From the NCBI GenBank assembly GCA_022113835.1, contig JAILWY010000012.1, positions 8,060,001 to 8,124,000 of the forward strand: DNA of 64,000 nucleotides, read 5' to 3'. How positions within the stretch are numbered: position 1 is the stretch's first letter; the number at the start of each line of letters is the position of its first letter. Under the pieces are notes generated by a model, which was not told the origin of the DNA, searched no databases, and worked only from the letters and a program-made list of their open reading frames with translations. Source of the DNA: Atopsyche davidsoni (Eukaryota; Arthropoda; Insecta; Trichoptera; Hydrobiosidae). Below are positions 32,441 through 47,000 of the stretch, piece by piece. The position numbers and the translations under genes were made by a program.

Positions 32441-35400
32441 TTATTCTAGTAATAAACAAAATTCACCATACTTTAAGTCTGCTTTTTAGTGCACAACCGA
32501 GATAATGTATCCGCGTTTATTATTATGTGCTTGGATTTCTTTCAAAGCGAGTCATCAAAAGTTAAGCTCATTATTTTGTATAAGTATGGTTTTTTTTAAA
32601 TCAAAAGCGTTATTTCATATTAATCGGCAGAAATAAATTCCTAGATAAAAAAATATCTGTACACCATAAACTGATATTCGTTGACGATCCTTGGAAAAAT
32701 GACATCATCATTGTAGGATGCGACGCACGTCGCCAAACCATCGAGGGTTTTGTAATAATTTTATAGTAATTAAAGAAATGGCTTCTATTATTCGTAGTAA
32801 GCTAAGTGTTCTATTTAAAATTATTTATACATTATATCCAGGAAATTATTTGATATAATATTTTTTAATGAATGTTACGATATTTCAATACTGATTCGAA
32901 AAAATAAACAAAATGTAATCTGGACAATTATCTAATTTTTTTTTTTTATAATTATAAGATGTTTGTGGTTTTATTGTTGAATTGTATATTATCATCTTTC
33001 CGCGTATTTTCAATGCATAACATATAATTAAAACTGCCAAATTAAACTACATCCAGTGATACTCCGGGCTAAAATATTACATGGATTTACACAATTTTTA
33101 TTCTAGTTTTGTGGCATTTTACTGGTTTTTAAATGTCATATTTAAATGAATCATAAATTATTTGATTACAATAAATATTAGTGAGTACTGAGGACTGTAT
33201 TTCTAAAATAATAAAGTTCCAGTGCTCTGGATGTAGTAGTCTGCAACAGCGAAATTTATTTTATAATTAAATATTTTAAGGTAACTTTTATCAGTTATTG
33301 AATATATTAAAACACCTTAAAAGCCTTAACCATAAACTTTTTATTTGTTTCTATTTTTGTTTTTGGTTATAAAACGTTATGATTTTATTGCTATTTTATA
33401 AATTTATTACGTTAAATTTACAGGTTTCAGGTCTTCATATGTACGAGGCCGCTGTGATAGATAATTTTCGTTAGATCATAGTTAATTTCAGTAATAAATT
33501 ATTGCCCGTGTTATGATACTTATGCTCAAATAAAAAAATTATTCAAATGTTTTAAATTGATATGATATTATTTTAAGTGGCGTTTTTGATAAACGGGTAT
33601 TGATTTTTCATCAGAGTAAGAATCGAAGAAAATAATCGAAGCTTGTTTATATGTGTCGCATTCCTTACGAAAAAATGCTAGCAAAATATTTCTGGAAGCC
33701 GAACTGAAATAGTCGTACTTATGCCAGTTCGCCAAATAAACCTTCATCAAAGTATTTTTTTTAATTTATTTCCGCAGGATGTTAGAAATACGAATCATTT
33801 TATACTAAATCTTCCACAGTTTAACAAATACTCACGTTTTTTTTGTTAATTACTTGTACATGCACAATCACTACATTATTTTTTTTAAATTCAAGAATCT
33901 GTAATAGTATAAATATGTACAGGTAACCTGGTAAAAACTAGTTAAATTAAATACATTTAATATAATAATCTCCTTGTTAGTAAAAGTATCAGTGTTAGCA
34001 AAATCGTTATAATTATTTCACTGGGTGTATCTATCTATCTATGGGTGTAACATTCCCAAAATATAATTTTGATATATTTCCATTGGCATGCCAGATCACC
34101 GATGAAAGAACAGCCTCCCCAAGGCCGCGAGGTAAAATCACACCACAGCACTTGTTCAATGCTGCGTTAATTTTCTGCCTATTTGTTATTATTTTTTATT
34201 GTAACATAACTCTCAATGTCACCTCTGGAGGTTTTCAACTAAATTATTAGAACTGAGGTTCTTATTATTTCTGATTTCATTGATGTGATTAGAAGTATAT
34301 AAGTATTTTACACGATTCAACAATTGAGGCGTGTGTGTCTTACGCATGTGAATTTCTGGGATTAGTTTTCCTGCGCAAACAAAGTTACAATGCCAGGGAT
34401 ACTGTCATCCCCCAGTCGTTCTTCAAAACATAATTTTACCGATATTTCTTTAATTGGCGGATGCAGTCTGTGCACTCAGCTCAACAGTCATGCTCTCGAA
34501 ACACTTGCAGCCAGGGATGAGATCTTTCAGGCAGAGCTCTGCATGACGCATAGACAATTAACTCTCCGTGCAGCGCATACAGATAAACTAGCTAATTAAT
34601 ATAATTAAATAGTAGAAACACCGCAACAAACTCTACCTAGTTTGGAATCGAATACCTGCGATGAGTTTGTACTAGATCTGTTGAGTAGGGCAACGCCTCG
34701 GGCACCTCCCGGCACATTGTGATGGAGGTCTCGACTGAATATCGAGCCAATCTGCAGTTACTTTAATAAATAATACTCTCAATATCGGTAGGTGTAGGTA
34801 TTATCATGAAAAGCCATTTTTACATATTTGTTTATTTCTAATACATATTTTAATTAGTCCATAGTGCAATCACTGAGCCAATAAGTCAACCTGAAAAAAA
34901 TTAAACTAATGTTTTATCGTTTTGTGGCAATCGTAAATAATGCACGTCGTAACGGAAGCTCGAATGCTATTAATTGGTTTTTGCGGTTTTTTTAACCCTT
35001 ATCTGATATCCTCAGCACTAGTTATGTTGATTTTTAAACGAATCGAAACTATATAGTACTTCCATTAACTAATTACTAATTTTTTTAGAGAAAATTTAAG
35101 GAAATACTGACCTCGGGCTAGACGAAAATACGTACAGTGACTTGTTTATTATCATTTCGATAGTGATTCTTTAAAGAGAATAACCTCAGGTGGAGCTGCG
35201 CAAAAAAAAGCGAAGGCAAATATGTATCAAATATTGCTAAACTTGAGGATTTTTTGGTCTACGTATCAAAACTCTGAAGTTCCTTATATTCCTGCTATTC
35301 AAGTATCTCTTGCTGTCTCCTCGTTTCAGTTCATAGTATAAACCAATCCGGGTCAAGGTATTATTTTATTCTACGGAGTCTTATTTTCATATATTATTTT

Positions 35401-35730
35401 TTACTTGTTTATAAATAAAAAGATTTAAAAAATGCCCTTATTATCTACAGAAAAACGGTTTACAAAATTTAATAAACGTTCCAAAAATACATTATACGCG
35501 CGCCCACACTACAAGTATTCGCTGTATTTTTATTACTTTTAAGAATATCTTAATAGTTTTTTGGACATTTCGCAAAATAAAAATTTGATTACAAAAATTT
35601 TGATGTATGTTTGAATAATTATTAAAACACTATCCACATATATATTATATATGTGAAAACGCAGGAACACTAAAGTGTATCACAAAAACAACTCCACTTT
35701 TATTTGGGACTTGTGCTGATTGCGAGCTAG

Positions 35731-35774
35731 GTAGATTATATTAAAACCTACATGTAGGTTTTAATATAATCTAC
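35731..35774. repeat. 44 bp perfect palindrome
   Basis: The left half runs from GTAGATTATATTAAAACC through CTACA at 35752, and the right half is its exact reverse complement with no spacer, centred on ACATGT. Perfect palindromes of this length are unstable and suggest a recent origin, for example a foldback element or a terminal inverted repeat dimer. Confidence 0.95.
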
Positions 35775-35784
35775 AATAATACAT

Positions 35785-35808
35785 TGTTATATATCATGAT
35801 ATATAACA
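35785..35808. repeat. 24 bp perfect palindrome next to the 44 bp palindrome
   Basis: Centred on ATCATGAT between 35785 and 35808, eleven bases after the larger palindrome. Flanking CTAC/GTAG segments are partly inverted as well, so the two may be parts of one larger foldback structure. Confidence 0.9.
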
Positions 35809-36547
35809 TAATATGTAGATTCGTTAGTACATGAACTTGAAGTGCAGCATTTTTACTTACCTGTGAAGTGCGCAGGTACGATTGCAATGACGAGGATCGA
35901 GATGCTCATAAATACTATATAATACGTTCTCGGGTAAGGTTCCGAGTGGATGTTCTGCCTAGTAACATACTGCATCTTGGATTTACGGCGTTAATGGAAG
36001 ATAACACAATTGAGCACTCGGCTTGGCAAATAATAATATGACGCGCGCACTCGAACCAGATTGTGAATCTCACGAGTACCTGTGCATATCATCTGATATC
36101 TGTTTATAATCTATCCTTATACATGGAGATATTTCCAACGATGTCGATAAGGATGAGATAGCTAAGCGAGCACCCCTTAAACTGCTGTTTAATGTTACCT
36201 CCACGGTACCGCGGTTAGTTTAGAGCAGTTCGTAAAACCATCCAGGTATTTTGGTAAATATAAATAGAACCAGAAAAACCAAACAACGAGGTTCGACACG
36301 TATTCCAGTCGAAAGTACTCTTGTGACTTGCTCGTAACGCTTAGTAATTATATTCCGTAGCACGTACGCGCATCATCTCTACAATAGGCATGACGAAAGA
36401 TTTTCAAATCCTCTTCCATAATGGGGGTACACGTTTATTATTTACGAAAAAAACTTTATTTCGGTAAAAAACTAGAGTTTAACGATGTTTAAAGCCATTT
36501 TTATAATATTTTTTCTAAAGTGCGCGAAAACGCGACATCGCGAGGCG

Positions 36548-36670
36548 TGACGTCATCGCGTCCGCTCTGACGTCATTAACTATATTGTCAACTGGCGTGT
36601 CATTGTGTTTGCATTGAAAACCATAGACCAATTTGAATACCATAGAGTTGTTTACGGTGGTATGACGTCA
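36548..36670. promoter_or_regulatory. Cluster of three TGACGTCA (CRE) sites
   Basis: The full palindromic CREB/ATF site TGACGTCA occurs at 36548-36555, 36568-36575 and 36663-36670. The last is followed by a TGATTGGT CCAAT-type box. The flank GCGTGACGTCATCGCG recurs exactly at 40141-40156 in GPD2 intron 1. Either an enhancer or promoter, or copies of a repeat carrying such sites. Confidence 0.5.
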
Positions 36671-38096
36671 TGCGCTGTGATTGGTGTTTCAGTCAAAATG
36701 GCCGATTGCAGTATTTTAACCTTTTAATTTGTTGAAAATCTTATTAATCTTAGATTTTTAAATAAAACTAAATCAGTTTTTTAAATCCTTTTAATATGTA
36801 TTTTCCCTTAAAATAATTATTTCTTTGATTCTTTGATACTGTCGTCACGCCTATTTATCAAATGTGCACTTGTGTGTCTAAATATACAGGGTTATTTTCC
36901 GAGTTTTCCCACAAAAAGTTTTACTGCAGGTGCATTTTTAAATCTTTTAATTTGTGAATATGTAACTACTTTGGAGATTTACGTAGCATAAAATTGTTTT
37001 GTACTCTTTAAAAAATGTTGTAATGTTTGAAAATTTTTAAATTAATATTTCGGGCTCAAAACTTTCGGGGATTTTTTTTCTCGATTCATGGGCGTATTGT
37101 ATACCTAAAATACATATGTCATCTAAAATACTCATTTTGATAAATAAGTGGATAAAGGTATTAAGTGTTCATCTACCGTTCAATACGGTTTAACTACAAT
37201 ATAACAGTAGTTTGTAGCACCGGAATGAAAAAAAGTGAACTTCCGTAGCTCGTCCTCTAGGGAAGGTACACACCTATATGCGGACTCATACACTGTGGTA
37301 AATTTATCATAAATATATGTTCCCGTATCGATCGTTGACCGATGGACGATCGTTAAATTGTTCCATTACAAAAATAATCGAATCAACAGTTTGGCTCATA
37401 ACTGAGCGATGATTTGGCAAAGCCGGTGTAATCGAGGGGAATGCAACCACTTGCGGAGACTTCCTGCATGGCCGGTGACGAGTGCATCTGATATAACAAA
37501 CGAGGGCCGCCATGTCCGCTTGCCAAGTCTATTCCCGGGCCGGTGCAGTGCCCGGGGCCGCGCGGCAACCGGCCCAAGGGTCAGATGCTTCCCGAGACCC
37601 GCCCGGCCGACTTGCGCCACCCGCCACCCGCCACCCCAAGAGGAGCCTAACAATTTACTTCAAATGCTTCCAAATAACATTGCCGAGAAGAATATGTTAC
37701 ACCTGTTGTATACTTAAAAAATATATATGGATTATATTTATAGCAAAACATTGAGATACGTTATGCTTAGACTACCTGTTGTATCGTCATACATAGTAGA
37801 CGGTTTATATAAACTTTTTGTTATTTTGCAATGTGTGACTAGGAGTAATGGATATATGCAATTGAAGGTTTTTATCTAATTTCCGAAAGGGATTTGGGCC
37901 TCTGGCTTTGGGCTTAGGTGGTTATCTATTAACGTTCTGACTCTCTGTAGGTAGAGGTGAAGGTGACCTTGGCGCGAGTCGCGTCCGCGCTATTGCGGCG
38001 CGAGTGAGTGTCCTGCTGGGGTGCGGCGATCCCACCAGGGTGTCCCGCGAGGGTGCCACCAGCAGTTGCTAAGATCTGGCGTTTTGCAGATAGAGC

Positions 38097-41000
38097 ATGT
38101 CGTCGCGGTGGCGCAAGCTGGGCGCGGGGGCCGCGGGCGTGGCGGGGGGCGCCGCCCTGGCCGCCTACCTGCTGGCCGGAGACAACTCCGGAAAGGTGAG
38201 TGCCGCTCCCCCCCGGGGACGCGTTTCCATCGTATGTCGTCCCTGAGAGAAATTCGGGTAGAAATTTGAAGTACGAATCTTACTATTTTCGTAGAATAAT
38301 TAGCATTTAAATTTTTTTTTTTTAAATATGTTAATCAATGCACGAATTTATTGACGTCTATTTTATTATTGAAAACAACTTAAAATAAAATCCTTTCTGT
38401 TGACTAATTTAATCTACAAAACTTGTATGTTGGGATATTGATTTGCATGGCTTGCGTGTGTAATATTAATTATAATCGTATGAGAGTATCATACTTGGAA
38501 CTAGTGGCGTGCCGTGCATTCGATGTCAGAGCGAGCTCGGATCCATATGCAGAAAAATATTTGAATGAAGTAGCGATTATTTCTAATTTGTTATTTGTCT
38601 GCGGTACAATCGATTGCGTTTGTTTCTAGTATGGGGTGAAAGAAAACCTTTTTTACTTTATACCTACCCGTTTACATTTTAGGCACATTTTCCCAGAACT
38701 AAAAGATAAAAAGACAAAAATAGTATAAACAACTTTTATCACTTAGCAACTCTTTTAGGGGCGGCATTGCAATACGCCCCTAATATTTTACGGGTTTTCT
38801 AGTATCAAATTTGCTCAAGAGTACAGTACGCCTTATTGCTTTGCCTGCATTAAAATAAACACGAAATGTACACAACTACAAAAATGAATACACAATCGCC
38901 AATCAAACCATTATAGAGCGATAGAGGTGGGCTAGAGTGGGTATATGTTCGCAGCAAACGTAGCGTATCTGTATTGCTCACTTATTCTCTGAAAAACGAT
39001 AGAAGATTGGGTATAGACAATTATTGAGGTGTAGAAGATTTTAGACGTCGTGTTCGGTGCCACGAGGACGCTCTGGTCGTGTTCGAGCCTCTTCCGGAGT
39101 CGGATGAGAAATGAGAACACGAGGAGCCGCGCGCGGCCCAGCAACGCTGCTAGAAGGTCGCCCCTCGATCTCACGGTGTGTGCGGCCAGCGATGAGGTCA
39201 CCGCATCACCCATGGTGGCCGGGGACTGAGCACCTCACCCGACTACACCGCAATGATGAATAACTCAGTTCCATTCGATGCGTGAAAATGAAACCGGTTG
39301 CATGTTTGTAAACCTATAAAATTCTTTTTCAAACCAAAAGCACACTTGATTGTGAGGGTATACAAAAATGAATAATGGTGTAATTTTGTAGTAAAATAAA
39401 TATATAGGTACTTTTAAATTGAATATCGGACACAATACATAGCAAAAAATAAACTTGTTTGATCCTATGACTGTAATCTGAGCACGGATAGATGAACAAA
39501 ATATAAAATACCGGTATTTCCGTGCAACGAGACACTGAGTGTACACGAAGGATACACGGGCATAGAATAATATTTGCGTCCTGCTCGTGGGTCCCCAAAA
39601 TCCTTTATTCTGTGCAGAATCCCTGCTATCTTTTTTGTAAACCGGTGTAGATGTTGTGGAAACCATTGGGTAGACGCATGCGTTTTTTATGTTGTTTTTG
39701 CAAGGTCGGCCACGCTTACGCGTCGAGCGCGGGCGGACGGGAGATACTAACATCTGCATTCTGGGAGTATGATAGAACGTATTTGTTCATCGACATTATT
39801 TACAAAAAAAATTATTGAAAGATCGGGCGCAGCTTTAGTAATATTGGCGGAGATTGAAGTTTCAAAATTTTACCCAAGAGTTAGATTCATCCGTCTGTAG
39901 TATATGTTTGTAAATTATAGTATATATTGGCCAGTGTGACCCTCGGTTCCCTTGAGCTTGGCCTTACGTAATGCCATCGCACCGAGTAATGTAGAATCAG
40001 CTATGTATAGATGCAATTGTCACTTATCGCTGATATCGCATCTATTTTACACGCTACAAACAATAATCACTCCCTCTCTGTCTGACTGAGAAAATGAAAC
40101 GCAAATGAGCCGCCAATGTCGCATGGAAACGGATATGCCGGCGTGACGTCATCGCGGAAATATGGCTCGCTCGCGTGTACGATGCCCGCACCAGTAGTAC
40201 ACAAATAATCATAGTTTTGACTTGAAATACCCATTGACTTAATGGCATCGACATTTTAATTGTAGATAAAAACCAGACTCGCCTAGCGAATTTCAAATCT
40301 GATCTAGCAGCTCTGTTGTACTGAATGAAAAATATACAAAATAAATAATCTAAAAATAATTTTAAAACTGTCGTCACAAAATACCTTGCGTATCTTTTGT
40401 ATTGGGGAATGTATTTTTAAATCTGTAAGAGGATATTTTAGAACATGCAGTGTGTATTTTAGCATATTTGTGTGGATTGCACGCCACTCATATAACTAAC
40501 CACTTAACTTGTTAACTTGAAAATAACCCAAAACAAATTCAATACTCTCCATACTTCTTATCAATAAATATTTCACATCTCTATAAGCGAGTTTTAAAAT
40601 TCATAGCATAACCAAATATCAATCACCAGAAATTAGAGGAATTGTTGCCAAAAAGTTGCCGTGGAAGAGCTGCCAAGGATAACATACCGGTGAAATTTTA
40701 TTTCACACAAAAGATAGATTTACTCAATGGTTTCCATCCAATTTGCAGACTACTAGTTAGATTTTTAAAAAGTCTACTCACTTTACCGTCCCACATAATT
40801 GATGATTGCCGTGATGTTCTGTTCTGAAGACATTGTTCTTTTTACTTCTGAGTATTGAAAACTGTAGCGATCCATCAAAGATGTCTGAATGCTGTCAATT
40901 TAAAATATATATGTTTCATAACTATCTTGCTAGTAATTAATTTTTGTCCACTTGAGAACTTGCTGATACTCTATTTTTATATTTTTCTTATACCATGAGT

Positions 41001-44000
41001 AACAATAATAACACCTGTTAAAGTAGGAGATACCATAATATTTTTGTATTCACCTACATATATGAGAACTCACTCATACCTTTTATTAGTGGTGAAAATA
41101 TAATTTTATCTGCTTTTGAATTATCTCCAAAAGTACCCTTTTACATTCAGGTAATTGATCACCATGAATGTTATGTTTAAAAAGATAACTAAATCGTTTA
41201 TTATTTATATATTATTATAACAAATATCTAAAAATAATAAAAAAGCACGTAAAAACAGCCATGCTGCTCTATGTGTAGTCAAAATATTATTTTGTATTTT
41301 ATTTGGCTATTTAGTGTCATAAATGCAAATAAATTATAGGTTATAGATATTTGTATATACTTGTAAAAAAATGTATATACTTACATAATCCAAGAAGGAA
41401 AACTACTATTCAACATGTAATGTAATAAATGTATGTACTGTCCTTATTAGGCAGCCAGTACTTATTAGAGGTCATAGCTGCTGAAAACTTACTTTGAAAA
41501 TTAAACCTATGTTGATTGTGACCTAGTTTACCTTTGTATGGCACTAAATATTTATTGACAACTTCTACCAATTGAGACTAAAAAATAGAATAAATTTTAT
41601 ACGTAAAAAAAGTATTATCTATTATTTTAATAAGTATCAGCAATAATATAGATAGATTTGGAGATTGACCGTCTCCTTACATTCATTAAAAATGAGTATG
41701 TTTCCTCTTGAAGCTTCTAAGCTTAACATGAAAATGGCTCACCCATTCAGCTGTAAACTGTACTCATGTAATATATATTTTTGTTTTGCTGCCAATCTTC
41801 ATGTTGTTGTTTTTATTTATTCCTAGTATTTTACAACTTAAACATAGTCAATAGACTTATATATGTGCAAGAATTGGATATTAATTTTTTTTACTATTAA
41901 AATTACATGGTTGTTTACAATTAAAAAAAAAACAAAATTTTCATTGGTGAGATAATTTTCCTAGGTATCAATTAATGAACTTTGGTATTTTAGGCGACAG
42001 TAATCCATGCAGCAACGACCAAGGCTGTGAAGCGACCACTGCCTCCTCGTTCCGAGCAACTGCGAGCCCTGCAGGCGGGGGATCTTTACGATGTCCTCAT
42101 CATTGGTGGTGGGGCCACTGGAGCTGGCTGCGCTCTTGATGCTACTACTAGAGGTTAGTCGCATAGCACTATAATGGTTTAAAATGCAATCAAATTATTA
42201 CAAAAAAAAGAGGAATTGTATGTATATTTGTGCTAAATTGTCCGCTCTGGCTTGAAAATGTGATGATGTCTGATGAGTAAAATTATAACTTTTCAGGGCT
42301 GAAGACTGCGCTGGTTGAGGCTGATGATTTTGCTAGTGGAACAAGTAGTCGGAGTACCAAGCTTATCCATGGTGGTGTACGCTACTTGCAAAAAGCCATT
42401 ATGCAGCTGGACATTGAACAGTACCGCATGGTCAAGGAGGCATTGCACGAGCGCGCTAACATGCTTGCCTCTGCTCCTCACCTTACCCATCCCCTACCCA
42501 TCATGCTGCCCGTATACACGTATGTTGCTATTATTCCATCTACTCGCCATCCCATTAAAACACCGGATTTATAATATTTTCAATAGTAGTGGAATATCAG
42601 TAAATTGTTTTGATTAATTTTATTTATAATTTGGTAAGTGAATTTCGTCAATCCAAGATTATCTAAATCTCAAATTTCTTTGTTTTAATTTTAAATTATA
42701 AACTTATGCTTGCATTCTGATTTCTGAAATTTGTTATTCATTTTAATGAGCATACTCTCACCTTACCTTACCTTTGGTGACAAAACTTTGTCACCAAATG
42801 AAATAATTTAAATGTATTATTGTAGAATACATAGCTATGTTGTATTTCAGGTGGTGGCAAGTGCCATACTTCTGGTTTGGAATAAAAATGTACGATTTTG
42901 TGGCAGGTGATAGAAACGTCAAGAGCTCTTACTATCTTTCTAAGAAGAATGCTCTTGAACTTTTCCCTATGCTAAAGGGAGACAAACTCTGTGGTGGAAT
43001 CGTTTACTATGACGGTATGAACCAATCAAGCAAGACACATTCAAAAAAGTATTATTTGTTTGTTTCTTATGAAATATTGATTTAATTTTCAGGCCAGCAA
43101 GATGATGCTCGTATGAACTTAGCTATTGCCTTAACGGCCACTCGACACGGAGCTACCGTAGCCAACCATGTATCTGTCACAAAATTGCACAAGACTGATG
43201 GAAAGCTAAGCGGAGCTAGGCTGAAGGTACGCATTGATATTGCAACCCATATAACAAGATATATAAAAAGTACAACATTGATAAAAAGAATTTATAAATT
43301 GGAAAATTTTATCCTAAACTTGCTAAAATGGACATAATTCAACCCTGAAAGATTGTGGATAGAATAATAGTAAATAGATCTTATAACTCTTTATGAACAT
43401 TTTTTTTACTGTATGTTTTTATGAAATTAGTATTGTTACATAACTTCAAGACTTACTGTAAATTCAAAATTTTCTTAACATAGGACGAATTGTCTGGCAA
43501 AGAATGGGATGTCCAAGCTAAAACAATTATCAATGCGACTGGGCCCTTCACCGATTCTATTAGGAAGATGGACGATCCGACTGTCAAGGAGATCTGCTGT
43601 CCTTCATCTGGAGTTCATATTGTACTTCCTGGTTATTATAGGTTTGTAATTATTTATTTGCCAACAAAAATTATAGCATTAATATAATATGCCACCCCAA
43701 ATATAAATCTATTATCTTATTTAATGGATCAGGGTGCACAGTAAATGTGTTTGTATATTCCTGCTGATAAAATAGGCATGAAGCATTATTCTTATGTTAC
43801 ATGTCATACTATGATTCCAGTCCAGAGCAGATGGGATTGCTGGATCCTTCGACGTCTGATGGGCGTGTGATCTTCTTCCTTCCCTGGCTACGAGGAACGA
43901 TTGCTGGAACTACTGATTTGCCATGCAAAATTACTCACAACCCTAAACCTACCGAGGACGAGATCATGTTCATCCTTCAGGAAGTGAAGAACTATCTGAA

Positions 44001-47000
44001 TCCTGACGTTGAAGGTTTTTTTTACATAATATATTTTCATTTAAAAAAATCTTATGACTGATATGACTCATGAAACTTCAACAAGTATGAGGTATTCACC
44101 AAAGTTGCCGAGACTTTAAATCATAGGTGGCCAACCCATGGCCCGCGGGCCACATGTGGCCTGCGGGTGTTAATTTTTGGCCCGCGGAGCATATGCAAAC
44201 ATTTTTTTTATATTGTATATAAAACCACCAATAGAATATTCCATTGAGCGTAGTTCGTATCATATCATAAATATGGAAGTAGCCCAGTAGGAAATCTCAT
44301 TTTCTTAATTTGGCCCGGCAGCTGAAAAAGGTTGGCCACCCATGCTTTAAATGATCGTCAATGGATCTTCTTGAGTGGTATTATAAATAATAAATTTTGC
44401 AGTCCGGCGCGGGGATGTGTTGTCGGCGTGGAGCGGTATCCGACCATTGGTATCAGACCCCAACAAGGAAGATACGCAGTCACTGGCGCGTAACCACATC
44501 GTGCATGTCAGCTCTGCCGGCCTTGTCACCATTGCTGGTGGCAAATGGACTACATTCAGAGCCATGGCTGCTCATGCTGTAGATGCTGCTATCACCTGTA
44601 ATTATTGCAATAATACAGAATATATATGCTATCCTTGAATATGTTTCAATATCCTATGGGACTAGTCCCTTACGAATCACTACTTTTTAAGGCTTAAAAC
44701 AATAGTGTCCTTTTAAAATATTATTTAATCCGTGCGTTAAAATAAATTAATAAAATACTTATTTTTGTAGCTGGTAATCTGACACCTCTATACAAAGAAT
44801 GCCAAACTGACGGTTTTCTAATAGAGGGAGCTCATGGGTGGACTCCTACCATGTACATCAGGCTGGTGCAAGATTTTGGATTGGAGTGTGAGGTACATTC
44901 ATATAATTTTATCAAATACTTGACTAGTTGAAACATGAAAACTTATTATATAATTAAATTATGTAACATGTTTCTTCAGGTTGCACAACACTTGGCAATG
45001 TCATATGGAGATCGTGCCTTTGCTGTTGCAAAGATGGCAGCTCTGACTGGTAAACGCTGGCCAATCATTGGCCGTAAGGTTCACCCTGAGTTCCCGTACA
45101 TTGATGCGGAAGTAAGGTATGGTGTTCGTGAGTATGCTTGCACCGCCATCGATATGATTGCTCGCCGCCTCCGCCTTGCCTTCCTTAATGTCCAGGCGGC
45201 TCAAGAAGCACTGCCGGGTATTATTGATATCATGGCTGAAGAGCTCAAGTGGTCTAATGATGAAAAAAAGGTAATTAGAAGTGACTTCTATTAATATTAT
45301 GCTCATTTTACTTATTTTTTTAACAGTAGATAATAATATTTTTTCAAAATTTCACAGAAACAAGAGAAGACTGCTACAGAATTTTTACAAAATGAAATGG
45401 GACAAATGGTGAATCGTGCGAGTCGGGACAAGATCCCCATCAACCTCAGCAAGGACGAGATCCAAACTTACATTAAGAGGTTCCAGATCATAGACAAGGA
45501 CAGAAAGGGCTACGTCTCCATTAACGATATTAGGAGAGGTCTCAAGGTATGTTGAGGTTTTCTCTTGTCATATTAATATTTAGTATAATAGGTACCAAAA
45601 TTATGAAAAATTTCAATTGAATTTAATCATGTTCTTTGAAGCCGATAATTTTTTAGTTTATTGATTAATTTTTTCAGTAATTTTCAGTAATAGATTACAT
45701 TGTGGGTTGATGAGATAATTGGGACTTATCAATATTCAGGTTTATTTTTACAGACTGTTTATCATCTCATTGTCTTCAAAAGGGTTCCGGCAATGAGCTT
45801 TAAACATTAATAAGCCATTGCTAATTCTTACACAAACTTATATAAAATCAATCACCCCATAAATTTCAACATTTGACATATTCATTTTACAAATTTAAAC
45901 ATTTTATTTGGCTGATATTTTAGGATCTCGGAATAAAGTTAGATGGTGAGGAAATTGATTATCTGTTGTCTGAAGTTCGGTCGTCTTACAGTGGACGAAT
46001 GGAGCTTTCTGATTACTTGCAGGTAACTCGGGTTAAGCAAACATTGGACTCTGGGTCTCCATTACCACTGTGCTGTGCACCTTCTGTTACTGTCACCTCT
46101 GGCTGCTTTTGCAGATGCATTTCATATATATACTCATTTTTTGTAGCCATGCTGAGAAACGAGCAACGAAGTGACACGAGGTTATGCTTAACTCCTTTTG
46201 ACTTTTTAAAATTTTCTTGTACGTCACAATAACTCTCATATTTGAATAGCTTCATAAGTATTTTGTCATACTTCCAGTTTTCCGTGGCTTAATGAAACAA
46301 TAAAAAGTTATTTGGATGTGCTTCGCAACTATGACCTCTGTCGAGTTTAATACTATGTGTTTGCTTTTATGGGATTAATTGAAAATAATAAATAAATGCA
46401 GTCATTCTTCTGTGAAATGGCTGCATTTATTTGTTGTCTTCAGTTTATTTTGTTATTTAATGTGCAATGCTGTCAATATATATGTTTCATGCTTTTGTGA
46501 ACTTGTTTCTGACAGATTTCCGGAGAAGAAGTGCCCGGAGAAGAGTTGCACGAGATTCTGAAGGAGATTGACACCAACATGAACGGACAAGTGGAGTTGG
46601 ATGAATATCTCCAGGTTAATAATCATCACAAACCATTTATTACTAATATGGCTTTTGGAAAATATTACTAACTAAAATGCTTTTTGTTCAATTTATTACT
46701 AAACCTTAAATGTCTGGATTTTGATATAAAGGGTGGATGGATGTGTGGGTCTGTACATTAATAAAAATTACTGCATATAACCACTCACAATCCATCCATG
46801 ATTGTGAGTGGTTAATCCATGATTGGTTAAAGGACATATGATATATTATATGAATATCCATGATAAGTTATATGATGTGAAATAATGGTGTTTGCCCATA
46901 TTCAGATGATGTCTGCTATTAAGTCTGGGCACGTGGCGTACTCTCGTTTCGCGCGGATGGCTGAAATGGAGGAAGCCCATCATGAACAAGAGAAGTTGCT

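Larger units (their letters stand above)
30806..38089. other. Gene-free stretch upstream of GPD2
   Basis: More than 7 kb with no supported coding gene. It contains a GC-richer patch at about 31640-31800 with a good splice donor, a dispersed repeat at about 32262-32440, two perfect palindromes at 35731-35808, a CRE-like cluster at 36548-36670 and CpG-rich patches at 37490-37640 and 37960-38090. The remainder is AT-rich and featureless to me. It probably includes untranslated GPD2 exons. Confidence 0.5.

Noticed and set aside
39265..39759. 164-codon minus-strand ORF in GPD2 intron 1
   Set aside because: No recognisable domain, no flanking element ends and no exon partners. A short basic KRGRPCKNN stretch resembles an AT-hook but is not enough.
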